From: Taishania sp036758285
Lineage (GTDB): Bacteria > Bacteroidota > Bacteroidia > Flavobacteriales_D > Crocinitomicaceae
Direction: 5' to 3'
Assembly: GCA_036758285.1 (NCBI GenBank)
Contig: DAIOWV010000010.1
Location: 3,148 to 67,147 of the forward strand
DNA length: 64,000 bases
Under the pieces are notes generated by a model, which saw only the letters and a list, made by a program, of their open reading frames with translations, was not told the origin of the DNA and did no database searches. This document shows positions 1-8,370 of the stretch, piece after piece. The position numbers were made by a program, and so were the translations under genes. Within the stretch, counting starts at the first letter, position 1; each line of letters opens with the position of its first letter.

Positions 1-621
1 ACACTTAAACAATATGCAAGTACGCTTGAAGAAGCAAGAGCTGATTTAGTTGGTTTATACTATATCTATGATCAAAAAATGATTGATTTAGGTTTAATTG
101 AATCGTTTGATGTTGCCAAAGCTGAATATGATGGATATATCCGAAATGGAATGATGACACAACTTCAACGCTTAGAGTTAGGGCAAAGTATTCAAGAAGA
201 ACACATGCAAAATAGACAATTGGTTGCAAAATGGGTGTATGAAAAAGGTCTTAAGGACAAGGTAATTGAGAAAGTAGTTGAAAATGGAAAGACCTATTTT
301 GTTGTAAGAGATTATAAAAAACTGAGGGTTTTATTTGGCGATTTGTTAAAGGAAATTCAACGAATTAAATCAGAAGGAGATTTTAAAGCTGGACAATTAC
401 TTGTTGACAACTATGGTGTGAAAGTTGATTATGCGTTACATAAAGAGGTGCTTGAACGAGTGAAGCCTTTAAATATAGCTCCATATTCTGGTTTTGTAAA
501 TCCAACATTAGTCCCAATTAAAAATAGTAAAGGCGAAATAATTGATGTAAAAGTTTCTTACGACATGAATTTTGTTGAACAGATGTTACATTATGGTAAA
601 AATTATAGTTTTTTAAAATAA
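1..621 (+). CDS. Dipeptidyl-peptidase III (peptidase family M49), C-terminal part
   Basis: This is the 3' end of a gene that enters from the left edge; the reading frame is open from base 1, so the ATG at 79 is internal. The visible 206 residues match the C-terminal part of M49 zinc peptidases, which remove dipeptides from peptide N-termini. The second M49 signature (EExRAD/E, which carries the glutamate zinc ligand) is seen as LEEARADLVGLY near residue 10. The HExxGH motif would lie upstream, outside the window. The end has the family's conserved KVDYALHKEV and SYDMNFVEQMLHYG-type stretches. A strong intrinsic terminator follows directly. Localisation cannot be judged because the N-terminus is missing. 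Confidence 0.85.
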   Translation, partial: TLKQYASTLEEARADLVGLYYIYDQKMIDLGLIESFDVAKAEYDGYIRNGMMTQLQRLELGQSIQEEHMQNRQLVAKWVYEKGLKDKVIEKVVENGKTYFVVRDYKKLRVLFGDLLKEIQRIKSEGDFKAGQLLVDNYGVKVDYALHKEVLERVKPLNIAPYSGFVNPTLVPIKNSKGEIIDVKVSYDMNFVEQMLHYGKNYSFLK

Positions 622-641
622 GTAGAATTTAATTTTTTTTG

Positions 642-675
642 AAGCAGTTATATTAAAGATATGACTGCTTTTTTT
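642..675 (+). terminator. Rho-independent terminator after the M49 peptidase gene
   Basis: A 12-bp stem (AAGCAGTTATAT at 642-653 with ATATGACTGCTT at 659-670, one G-T wobble) encloses a 5-nt loop and is followed by a run of T to 675. It separates the peptidase from the YceI gene. Confidence 0.8.
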
Positions 676-794
676 GCTCAAATATTTCTTAATTTTTAGT
701 TAATTAAACATTAGAGTTTCACTTCTTAACATACATCAATTTGCAAAGGGAGCATCCATCATACATTTGTCAAACAATTAAAAATTCAAACAAT

Positions 795-1364
795 ATGAAA
801 AAAATTATGCTTTTTATGTTTGCTGCAGTTTCAACGATGTTGTCTGCTCAAACTTTGACAAATGATGCCGCACACTCTCGTTTAGGATTCGATGCAACTC
901 ACTTAACAATTTCTCAAGTTTCTGGAAATTTTACAGATTTCACATCAACTGTTACCTTCACAAAAGAAGATCTATCGGATGCAAAATTTACAGTTAATGC
1001 AAAAATTGCTTCCATCAATACTGGAATTGAAGCTAGAGATAATCATTTGAAGTCTGCAGATTTTTTTGATGCAGAAAAATATGCCGATTTGAAATTTGTC
1101 TCTACAAATTTTTCTAAAATCATTGGTAATAATTATTCGTTAGAAGGAGATTTGACTTTACATGGAGTTACTAAAAAAGTAAAATTAGACGTTACTTATA
1201 ATGGTGTAGTAGTAAATCCAATGTCTAAAATCAAAACTCATGGTTTTACTGTAAAAGGTGCTATCAATAGAAAAGATTTTAATGTAGGTTCTTCTTTTCC
1301 TGAGGCAGTTGTTGGAAATGAAATAATAATAACTTCAAATCTTGAGTTTCCGATTTCAAAATAA
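795..1364 (+). CDS. YceI family lipocalin-like periplasmic protein
   Basis: The protein of 189 residues belongs to the YceI family, a beta-barrel fold that binds polyisoprenoid-type lipids in the periplasm; the physiological ligand in Bacteroidota is unknown. A signal peptide (MKKIMLFMFAAVSTMLSAQ) is followed by the family hallmarks: an N-terminal D-x-x-H-S-x-L-G-F stretch, GNFTDFTSTVTF, IDARxNHLKSADFFDAEKYxxLKF-like features, and LEGDLTLHGVTKKVKLDV. An in-frame ATG at 741 would add 18 residues with no signal-like character, so I chose 795, which begins exactly at the signal peptide. It is flanked by a terminator upstream and appears monocistronic. Confidence 0.9.
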   Translation: MKKIMLFMFAAVSTMLSAQTLTNDAAHSRLGFDATHLTISQVSGNFTDFTSTVTFTKEDLSDAKFTVNAKIASINTGIEARDNHLKSADFFDAEKYADLKFVSTNFSKIIGNNYSLEGDLTLHGVTKKVKLDVTYNGVVVNPMSKIKTHGFTVKGAINRKDFNVGSSFPEAVVGNEIIITSNLEFPISK

Positions 1365-1439
1365 GATATTTATTTTTTTTATATTTATATTTTAAATAGC
1401 GCATTTTTAGTTCCTAACAATTAAGCAAAATCAATCCTT

Positions 1440-2579
1440 ATGAAGTTAATAAAAATCTACACTACTATCATTTTACTTTTTTCTTTCACAGTAAATTCAC
1501 AGACAACAATTAATGGTTCGTTTATGTTTGGTGGAGAAAATCGTACGTATTCGTTTTACGTACCCGCGTCATATAATCCAGCAACTCCCGTTCCTTTGGT
1601 TTTAAATTTACATGGATATACTTCTAATGGGCAAGAACAAAGGGTGTATGCTAATTTTATGCCAATTGCCGATACGGCAAATTTTATAGTTGTACATCCA
1701 GATGGAACAATAAACTCTTTTACAAATGAGCGATTTTGGAACTTTAATATTATGGGATCAACAGTTAATGATGTTGGATTTCTAGAAGCTTTAATTGATA
1801 CTATTTCTGCTAATTATTCGATTAATTCAAATAGAGTTTATAGTGTCGGAATGTCAAATGGAGGATATATGAGTTATTATTTGGCTTGTCAATCAAGTCG
1901 TTTTGCTGCAGTTGGTTCTGTAACAGGGGCGATGTCTATTGGTATGTATAATAATTGTAATACTTCAAATCCAACTCCAGCAATACAAATTCATGGCACA
2001 GCTGATAATGTTGTTCCTTATGCTGGAAATTTAACATCAAAGCCGATTGTTGATGTTGTGAATTTTTGGGTAAATAATAATGGATGTAACGCAACACCTG
2101 TTGTAACCAATATTTCTGATATTAATACTTCTGATGGTACTACAGCTGAAAGATTTGTATATTCAGGTGGAATAAATGGCAATACGGTTGAGCTCTTTAA
2201 AGTAACAGGTGGTGGTCATACATGGCCTGGGGCTCTTCCTCTACCTTTAAATGGAAATACCTGTATGGATTTTAGTGCTAGTAAGGAAGTTTGGCGTTTT
2301 TTTAGCCAATATCAACATGCTTCAACATTATCACTTCCAGAAAATGAAAAATCAACTGTTTTAATTTGGCCAAATCCTTCTACAGGGATTTTTAATTTTC
2401 AATCATTAAGCAATAACATTAATGAAGTTCTAGTTGTTGACATGATGGGTAGAGAAGTCGATTCTAAAGAAGGTGATAATATTTTAGATATTGATTTAAG
2501 TAATCTCGACAAAGGAAATTATTTGTTGTATTTAAAAAATAAAGGCAATCAGATTGTAAAAAATATTTCGATTCACTAA
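1440..2579 (+). CDS. Secreted PHB-depolymerase/feruloyl-esterase-like hydrolase with T9SS sorting domain
   Basis: An alpha/beta-hydrolase of the LpqC/poly(3-hydroxybutyrate) depolymerase type, 379 residues. After a signal peptide (1-20) the catalytic domain (about 25-290) shows the oxyanion LHGYTSNG, the nucleophile elbow GMSNGG (Ser139), the acid in HGTADNVVPY (Asp189) and the histidine in GGGHTWPG (His260), so the triad is complete. Residues 305-379 form a type A T9SS sorting domain (WPNPSTGIFNF, LDKGNYLLYLKNKG), meaning export through the outer membrane and cell-surface attachment or release. The substrate could be a polyester, feruloylated polysaccharide or acetylxylan; sequence alone does not decide. 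It has no operon partner. Confidence 0.85.
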   Translation: MKLIKIYTTIILLFSFTVNSQTTINGSFMFGGENRTYSFYVPASYNPATPVPLVLNLHGYTSNGQEQRVYANFMPIADTANFIVVHPDGTINSFTNERFWNFNIMGSTVNDVGFLEALIDTISANYSINSNRVYSVGMSNGGYMSYYLACQSSRFAAVGSVTGAMSIGMYNNCNTSNPTPAIQIHGTADNVVPYAGNLTSKPIVDVVNFWVNNNGCNATPVVTNISDINTSDGTTAERFVYSGGINGNTVELFKVTGGGHTWPGALPLPLNGNTCMDFSASKEVWRFFSQYQHASTLSLPENEKSTVLIWPNPSTGIFNFQSLSNNINEVLVVDMMGREVDSKEGDNILDIDLSNLDKGNYLLYLKNKGNQIVKNISIH

Positions 2580-2678
2580 ATGGTTCTTATGAATTGAATT
2601 ATCATTTTTTTTGTTTTTGTTTTTTATTCATGGAAAAAATGACGAATTTTGTATTCTTAAATTTCAAATAAACATCAC

Positions 2679-3396
2679 TTGGGGACTTCAGTTAAGCCTT
2701 ACGGCAAAAATGATAAAAGCAAAAAAGAAGAAGTTGCAGAAATGTTCAACAATATTTCAAAAAAATATGACTTCTTAAATCATTTTTTATCAGTTGGAAT
2801 TGATAAAATTTGGCGTAAAAAAGCTGTTTCTCAGTTGAAAAGTGTACAGCCAAAGAAAATTTTAGATTTAGCTACTGGAACAGGAGATTTTGCTTTAGCT
2901 CTTCTAAAATTAAATCCAACTGAAATCGTTGGGATGGACATTTCCGAAGGAATGTTAGCTGTTGGAAGGGAGAAAATGGTAAAAAAAGGAGTGGACAACA
3001 TCATCTCCATGCAATTGGGCGATTCTGAAAATATTCCTTTTGAAGATAATTATTTTGATGGATTAACTGTAGGTTTTGGTGTTCGAAATTATGAAAACCT
3101 TGAAAATGGTTTGTCTGACATGCTACGTGTACTAAGACCAGGTGGACGAGCAGTTATATTAGAGTTTTCTAAACCTAAGAAATTTCCAGTAAAGCAATAT
3201 TATAAATTTCATTCTAAATACTTAATTCCATTTTTTGGGAAATTAGTCTCTAAAGATAATCGCGCATATACCTATTTACCAGATTCTATTGAGGTATTTC
3301 CTGAAGGAAAAGACTTTGAGAATATTTTGACAAAAGTTGGTTATAAAAATGTGAAAGGGAAAAAAGTATCTGGAGGAATTGCGACAATATATGTTG
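2679..3396 (+). CDS. ubiE: Demethylmenaquinone/ubiquinone C-methyltransferase UbiE/MenG (3' end in gap)
   Basis: A SAM-dependent methyltransferase that performs the last methylation of menaquinone synthesis. The family N-terminus is present (SKKEEVAEMFNNISKKYDFLNH), as is SAM motif I (ILDLATGTGD, residues 61-70) and the signature FGVRNYENLENGLSDMLRVL. The start must be TTG at 2679: an in-frame stop lies at 2658-2660, there is no ATG or GTG between, and the first ATG at 2742 would remove the conserved N-terminus. The last codons before the N run encode GGIATIYV, usually within a few residues of the family's end, so only the final residues and the stop are missing. The apparent in-frame fusion to the next protein arises because the N run has no stops. 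Confidence 0.93.
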
Positions 3397-3501
3397 NNNN
3401 NNNNNNNNNNNNNNNNNNNNNNNNNNNNNNNNNNNNNNNNNNNNNNNNNNNNNNNNNNNNNNNNNNNNNNNNNNNNNNNNNNNNNNNNNNNNNNNNNNNN
3501 N
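3397..3501. other. Assembly gap (105 N) between ubiE and tatA
   Basis: A run of N covers the ubiE stop codon and possibly the true tatA start. The real length is unknown. Confidence 0.99.
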
Positions 3502-3512
3502 AAAAGCGACCA

Positions 3513-3938
3513 GTGTATCTATTTTTAAATGATGTTGCCGGATCGGAGATTCTTTTGATCCTTCTGTTTATCCTAATTTTCTTTGGATCAAAAAGCATTC
3601 CTGGAATTGCCAGAACTGTTGGACGTACCATGCGTCAAATTCAAGATGCATCAAATGACATTCAAAACGAAATTAAAAAGTCAACTAATGACTATAAAAA
3701 GGATTTGAATTTAGAAGGAATCTTCAAAGAAACTGAGCAACAGATTACACGACCGCTAGATCAAGCAATGGATGATTTAGATCAATCGATTCGATATACG
3801 CCGCCTAAAAGAATAAATCCTGTTGTTGAAACAGAAGTTCCTACTCATATTGGTAATGAGGAAATTGAAACTGAAACAAAGGCAGTTGTTGTTGAAGAAG
3901 AAACAAAAAACGAAGAAAAAAACGACGAGATCGTTTGA
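3513..3938 (+). CDS. tatA: Sec-independent protein translocase TatA (start uncertain, near gap)
   Basis: A twin-arginine translocation pore component. The N-terminal transmembrane helix (GSEILLILLFILIFFG) is followed by the TatA/B hinge and amphipathic helix (FGSKSIPGIARTVGRTMRQ), then a long charged tail with about 80 residues that is very acidic at the end. In-frame codons upstream of the gap edge are open, so the true start is either the GTG at 3513, giving V-Y-L-F-L-N, or a codon lost in the N run. The protein is around 141 residues, long for TatA because of the tail, but the FG-P pattern rather than a TatB-like core favours TatA. A likely Tat substrate, a pirin-like protein, lies at the far end of the window. 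Confidence 0.85.
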   Translation: MYLFLNDVAGSEILLILLFILIFFGSKSIPGIARTVGRTMRQIQDASNDIQNEIKKSTNDYKKDLNLEGIFKETEQQITRPLDQAMDDLDQSIRYTPPKRINPVVETEVPTHIGNEEIETETKAVVVEEETKNEEKNDEIV

Positions 3939-4034
3939 TTTTCTTTGAGCTTAAAATATCAATTCAAATATTAGTCTGTTGAGTTGAATTTTTTACATCT
4001 TTGTCCTAATAATTTCATTTAACAAAAATCTAGT

Positions 4035-5729
4035 ATGAGAAGATATCTGTTTTTATCTTCAATTTTCTTAATTCTTTTGTCATTCATTATCTTTCAGAAT
4101 AGATGGGATAATAGATATACTAGACTAATTCAAGCTGATGCAAAAGGCTATTATGCTTATTTACCAGCGCTGTTTATTTACAATGATTTTACTTATTCTT
4201 TTGTCGACCAAATGGAAATGAAATATTATCCAGAAGATGGGTCTCATGCAAAAGATTTTAAAATGGAACAACCAAATGGTACTGTTGTAAATAAATGTTT
4301 TCCAGGAGTTAGTATATTTTATTTACCCTTTTTTTTATTCGCATGCCTTTTTTCAAAAATTATTGGTCTACCAGTTGATGGGTACTCGTTGTTATTTCAG
4401 TGGAGTATAGTCGTTGCTCATTTGTTCTACTATCTGTTCTCTCTTTATCTGTTGTTTGATGTGATGAGAAAACGTCTTTTTTCAACTTTCTCAATATGTG
4501 CAAGTTTGTTGCTTGTAACATTAGCATCCAATAGTTTTTATTATTTAACAACTGACTTTACAGTTGCTCATATCTTTGGTTTTTTTGGATGCTCATTAAT
4601 TATCTGGCTTTGTACACTTTATTCTGAAAGTGGAAAATGGCATTATATCGGTTGGAGTGTTGTTGTATTATCACTTTTGATTGTTACAAGACCTACAAAT
4701 GCGATGATGGTGGTTGTATATCCATTGTTTTTAACCATTTCAGAAATAAAAAACATACTGCNNNNNNNNNNNNNNNNNNNNNAGCCGGTGAAACTTTTTA
4801 AGTTTAACCGTTTCAAATTTTTTATTATTTCGGCTTTAGTTATTGGGATTGCTCCTGTTTTTTGGAAAATTCAGTCTGGGAATTGGTTGGTTTATTCTTA
4901 TGGCAATGAAAAAATGGATTTATTAAATCCACACTTGATTGATTTTTTATTTTCTTACAAACAAGGATGGTTTTTTTGGAGCCCAATAATGTTTTTTGCT
5001 CTAATTTTTGGATTCATCTATTTCTTTAAAGAAAATAGGCTTCAAGGTTTTTTGTTTATTGCTAGTTTTTTAGGAATTTCCTATGTTTTTTCCAGTTGGT
5101 GGATTTGGACGTATGGACAAGCAATGGGGCAACGACCAATGATTGATTTTTATCCCATTTTAATTATTGGTTTTGCTGGATTTTTGAATCATAAAAAGAA
5201 ATTTTTAATAGTGTTGTTTTTACCTCTTGTTGTTTTGAATTTTGTACAAGCACATCAAATGAAACAAGGGATATTAATTGGAGGAACAACAACTAAAAAT
5301 CATTATTGGCAACATTTTTTACAATTAAAAAAAGATCCTCCTGCTGTAAAGATTCAATCGGATTGGATAGAGATTGATCGACAAATTGTAAAAATTGAAG
5401 AATCAGTATTTTCCGAGCATCCATTTTCTTCTTCAGTAAGATTACCAATGTTGGAATCACCAATTATTGTTGTTGTAAATTGCGTTGCTGGTGGTAGAAA
5501 TGAAAAAACACAAGCCACACTTGCCTTGTCTAACGAATCAGTTGAACTTTATGAAGTAAGGTATATTCAACAAGATTTATATAAAGAGCCAAGAAAACTA
5601 AGTTATGAATTTCACATTGAAAAGCAGTTAACAAAACCTATTATATGTTACCTTTGGAATCCTGATGAAAAAGAATCTGTCGAAATGAAGTCATTGGAAC
5701 TGGTTGTTTATCGTAAAACTACAAAATGA
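4035..5729 (+). CDS. Polytopic membrane protein, GT-C glycosyltransferase-like
   Basis: About 564 residues with roughly 10-11 hydrophobic segments, interrupted at 4762-4782 by a 21-N gap that keeps frame. The first loop after helix 1 carries QADAKGYYAYLPA, resembling the acidic first loop of GT-C (PMT/ArnT-like) glycosyltransferases that use polyprenyl-phosphate sugars, and a long soluble C-terminal domain follows the last helix. The next gene overlaps its stop by 4 bases (ATGA) and encodes a dolichyl-phosphate-mannose-synthase-like GT2, which fits a pair in which the GT2 makes the lipid-linked sugar and this protein transfers it. No specific family motif proves activity, so the function is inferred from topology and context. 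Confidence 0.65.
   Translation: MRRYLFLSSIFLILLSFIIFQNRWDNRYTRLIQADAKGYYAYLPALFIYNDFTYSFVDQMEMKYYPEDGSHAKDFKMEQPNGTVVNKCFPGVSIFYLPFFLFACLFSKIIGLPVDGYSLLFQWSIVVAHLFYYLFSLYLLFDVMRKRLFSTFSICASLLLVTLASNSFYYLTTDFTVAHIFGFFGCSLIIWLCTLYSESGKWHYIGWSVVVLSLLIVTRPTNAMMVVVYPLFLTISEIKNILXXXXXXXXPVKLFKFNRFKFFIISALVIGIAPVFWKIQSGNWLVYSYGNEKMDLLNPHLIDFLFSYKQGWFFWSPIMFFALIFGFIYFFKENRLQGFLFIASFLGISYVFSSWWIWTYGQAMGQRPMIDFYPILIIGFAGFLNHKKKFLIVLFLPLVVLNFVQAHQMKQGILIGGTTTKNHYWQHFLQLKKDPPAVKIQSDWIEIDRQIVKIEESVFSEHPFSSSVRLPMLESPIIVVVNCVAGGRNEKTQATLALSNESVELYEVRYIQQDLYKEPRKLSYEFHIEKQLTKPIICYLWNPDEKESVEMKSLELVVYRKTTK
4762..4782. other. Assembly gap (21 N) inside the GT-C-like gene
   Basis: A run of N inside a coding region; the flanking frames agree, so the gene is probably intact. 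Confidence 0.99.
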
Positions 5730-6454
5730 AGAAATTATCAATAATTATTCCTGTTTATAACGAACAGAACACCATTTATGAATTATTAATGCGGGTAAAA
5801 TCTGTTGAAATAATAAATAATGTTCAAAAAGAAATAATTGTTGTAAATGATAAATCTACAGATAATTCGTTGTCAGAAATTGAGCGATTTCAAGCTGATT
5901 TTCCAAATGTTATAGAAATTGTTAATCACACACTAAATATTGGTAAAGGAGGTGCTGTGCATTCAGGTATAAATCATGCAACTGGGGAATATACCATATT
6001 TCAAGATGCAGACTTAGAGTTGTATCCTGAAGAATACAATATTTTATTACAGCCTATCTTTTCTAACGAGGCAAATGTTGTGTATGGTTCACGATTTTTG
6101 AAAAACATTAAAGAAGAATATAGTGGTCTAAGCTGGTTTGCCAATAAAGTACTAACAACTATGTCAAACATCGTGTTTGGAATTAAGATTACAGATATGG
6201 AAACATGTTATAAACTTGTTCCATCTGATGTTTTGAAAAAGTTGAATCTGAAAGAACAACGCTTTGGTTTTGAGCCGGAAATAACTGCTAAATTGGCAAA
6301 GAACAAAGAATTAAAATGGAAAGAAATTCCAATTACTTATTCTCCCAGGACAAATCTGCAAGGTAAAAAAATAGGATGGAAAGATGGTTTTAGGGCTGTT
6401 TACTGTATTTTAAAATACGGATTATTTACTTCTAAAAAAGCGAGTTTGAAGTAA
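5726..6454 (+). CDS. Glycosyltransferase family 2, polyprenyl-phosphate-sugar synthase-like
   Basis: A 242-residue GT-A fold enzyme. It has the GT2 N-terminus SIIIPVYNEQNTI, the nucleotide-binding VVNDKSTDNS, the glycine-rich NIGKGGAVHSGI and the metal-binding DAD motif in FQDADLELYP (residues 94-96), followed by VVYGSRFL. These are typical of dolichyl/undecaprenyl-phosphate mannose or glucose synthases. It lacks C-terminal transmembrane helices, as in the soluble DPM1-type enzymes. It overlaps the upstream membrane protein by 4 nt and is presumably translationally coupled to it; together they probably decorate a surface glycan or lipid. The donor sugar cannot be told from sequence. Confidence 0.88.
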   Translation: MKKLSIIIPVYNEQNTIYELLMRVKSVEIINNVQKEIIVVNDKSTDNSLSEIERFQADFPNVIEIVNHTLNIGKGGAVHSGINHATGEYTIFQDADLELYPEEYNILLQPIFSNEANVVYGSRFLKNIKEEYSGLSWFANKVLTTMSNIVFGIKITDMETCYKLVPSDVLKKLNLKEQRFGFEPEITAKLAKNKELKWKEIPITYSPRTNLQGKKIGWKDGFRAVYCILKYGLFTSKKASLK

Positions 6455-6534
6455 TATTTTTCTTTTGTGATTGCTAAAAATTAAGATAAAAGTTTTCGTA
6501 AGATTTACATAACATTAGATTAATATTAGACAAT

Positions 6535-6542
6535 TAACTTCG
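6535..6542 (+). promoter_or_regulatory. Putative -7 box (TAACTTCG) for the DUF47/PiT operon
   Basis: TAACTTCG fits the Bacteroidota TAnnTTYG -7 element and lies 23 nt before the ATG of the DUF47 gene. No clear TTG -33 element is seen at the usual distance. Confidence 0.45.
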
Positions 6543-6565
6543 CACTCGAAATTAAGATTAGAATT

Positions 6566-7216
6566 ATGGCAAACATCGTTAATAAAGTACTACAGTTTTT
6601 AGTTCCAAAGGATAAAAAATTCATTCCACTTTTGCAGTCTGCTTCATTGAATTTATCTGAAGTGTCTGAAAGATTAGATGAATTAGTTAATGCACCAAAG
6701 AAAGACAGAGAAGCGTTATTCGAAAAGTTAAATCTATTAGATATTGAATCAGACAAGATTATTCGTGAAATTAACTTGGAATTAAGTAGAAATTTTATTA
6801 CTCCGTTTGATAGAGAAGATATTCACTCACTGAACATTGCACTTGGTGATGTTGTTGATTATTTAATTGACTCTGCAAATAGAATGAACTTTTATCAAGT
6901 TGATGATATTACTAAATCAATTAAGCGTTTGGCTGAAACCAATGTTGAAGCATGTAAGTTGATTCAAAAAGGAATTGATTGCTTGGCAGGAAGTAAAAAA
7001 TTGACGCATATTGCAGTTGTTTGTAAAAAAATTAATGAATTGGAAGTGAAAGCTGATAAAATTCATGATAAAGCAATTGCTGATATTTTTGAAAAAGAAA
7101 CTGATGCAAAAACAATTATCAAATACAAAGAAGTTCTATTTTCATTGGAAACCGCAACGGATAAATGTAAAGTTGTTTCTAATGTATTAGAATCCGTAAT
7201 GGTAAAATACTCATAA
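6566..7216 (+). CDS. DUF47 family PhoU-like phosphate transport regulator
   Basis: A 216-residue, all-helical cytoplasmic protein of the DUF47/PhoU_div family. The tell-tale features are FDREDIHSLNIALGDVVDYLIDSA (around residues 73-96), which resembles the PhoU metal-binding D/E helix, and a C-terminal ETATDKCKVVSNVLESVMVKYS helix. Such proteins are nearly always encoded immediately before a PiT phosphate permease and are thought to modulate its activity, and the PiT gene begins 27 nt downstream here. The ATG at 6566 is the first in frame and sits at a sensible distance from a TAACTTCG promoter box. Confidence 0.9.
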   Translation: MANIVNKVLQFLVPKDKKFIPLLQSASLNLSEVSERLDELVNAPKKDREALFEKLNLLDIESDKIIREINLELSRNFITPFDREDIHSLNIALGDVVDYLIDSANRMNFYQVDDITKSIKRLAETNVEACKLIQKGIDCLAGSKKLTHIAVVCKKINELEVKADKIHDKAIADIFEKETDAKTIIKYKEVLFSLETATDKCKVVSNVLESVMVKYS

Positions 7217-7243
7217 TCTTTAGTTTTTAGAAAAATATTAATT

Positions 7244-8299
7244 ATGACATTACTGATTTCAATAATTGTATTGGCATTTATTTTTGATTACATAAATGGA
7301 TTTCACGATGCTGCCAATTCTATTGCGACTATCGTTGCAACTAAAGTATTAACTCCATTTCAAGCTGTATTATGGGCTGCTTTTTTCAATTTCATGGCCT
7401 ATTTTATTTCACTTTACGTAGTGGGAGAATTTAAAATTGGTAATACAATTGCAAAAACAGTAATGGAAGATTATATAAATCTTGAAGTTATTTTTGCTGG
7501 TTTAATCGCTGCAATTGTTTGGAATTTAGTTACTTGGAAATTTGGGATTCCATCTTCTTCTTCTCATACATTGATTGGAGGATTTATGGGAGCCGCTTTA
7601 ACTCATGCATATATCCATCACGATACACTAGAAGGAGTTATCAACGTGGTGAAAGTGTTTCCTATCGTATTATTCATTTTTGTTGCTCCATTGCTGGGAA
7701 TGATTATGGCCTATTTCATTACGGTTATAATCATGCATATTTGTAAAAAAACCACTCCTCATAAAGCAGATGTTTGGTTTAGAAGACTTCAATTAGTTTC
7801 ATCAGCACTTTTTAGTTTAGGACATGGTGCCAATGATGCTCAAAAAGTAATGGGTATTATCGGAGCAGCTGTTATTTTCTATCATGTAAATGCTGGAGAT
7901 GTGGAGTGGGTGAATGCACCTGATAGATTTGCTCATTTTGTTGAAGATTGGGGTTGGGTCCCTTTAACATCTTTCATTGTAATTGGTTTAGGAACAATGA
8001 GTGGAGGCTGGAAAATTGTGAAAACAATGGGGTCTAAAATCACAAAAGTTACTTCTCTTGAAGGGGTAAGTGCTGAGACTGCTGGAGCCATTACACTTTA
8101 TGTATCTGAACATTTGGGAATTCCTGTTTCTACTACTCATACAATTACAGGAAGTATTGTTGGTGTAGGAATAACAAAAAGAACTTCAGCTGTTAGATGG
8201 GGTGTTACTGTTAAATTGTTATGGGCTTGGATTCTTACAATTCCAGTTTCAGCGGTAGTTGCAGGACTAGTTTATTTACTTGTTACAGCTTTTCAATAA
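7244..8299 (+). CDS. PiT family inorganic phosphate transporter
   Basis: A 351-residue inner-membrane permease for low-affinity phosphate uptake, probably as a metal-phosphate/H+ or Na+ symporter. Both inverted repeats show the PiT signature: DYINGFHDAANSIATIVAT near residue 15 and LGHGANDAQKVMGIIGAA near residue 195. The paired serine-rich motifs PSSSSHTLIGG and PVSTTHTITGS are also present, one per repeat. The length suits the short bacterial branch without a large central loop. It is co-transcribed with the DUF47 gene, and a weak hairpin follows it. Confidence 0.93.
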   Translation: MTLLISIIVLAFIFDYINGFHDAANSIATIVATKVLTPFQAVLWAAFFNFMAYFISLYVVGEFKIGNTIAKTVMEDYINLEVIFAGLIAAIVWNLVTWKFGIPSSSSHTLIGGFMGAALTHAYIHHDTLEGVINVVKVFPIVLFIFVAPLLGMIMAYFITVIIMHICKKTTPHKADVWFRRLQLVSSALFSLGHGANDAQKVMGIIGAAVIFYHVNAGDVEWVNAPDRFAHFVEDWGWVPLTSFIVIGLGTMSGGWKIVKTMGSKITKVTSLEGVSAETAGAITLYVSEHLGIPVSTTHTITGSIVGVGITKRTSAVRWGVTVKLLWAWILTIPVSAVVAGLVYLLVTAFQ

Positions 8300-8310
8300 A
8301 AAAAATAGAT

Positions 8311-8335
8311 GAAATCTCTCTTTAAAGATTTCTCT
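8311..8335 (+). terminator. Weak hairpin after the PiT gene
   Basis: A 7-bp stem (GAAATCT at 8311-8317 with AGATTTC at 8326-8332) with an 8-nt loop is followed by a T-rich but interrupted tail. It could be a modest terminator before the SpoIIM operon. Confidence 0.4.
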
Positions 8336-8370
8336 TTATTATATTTATGTTCTTTTTCTAAAGAACTACG

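Noticed and set aside
2679..3938. A 419-aa UbiE-TatA fusion protein
   Set aside because: The joined frame exists only because the 105-N gap has no stops; both halves are complete separate families and the gap hides the ubiE stop and the tatA start.
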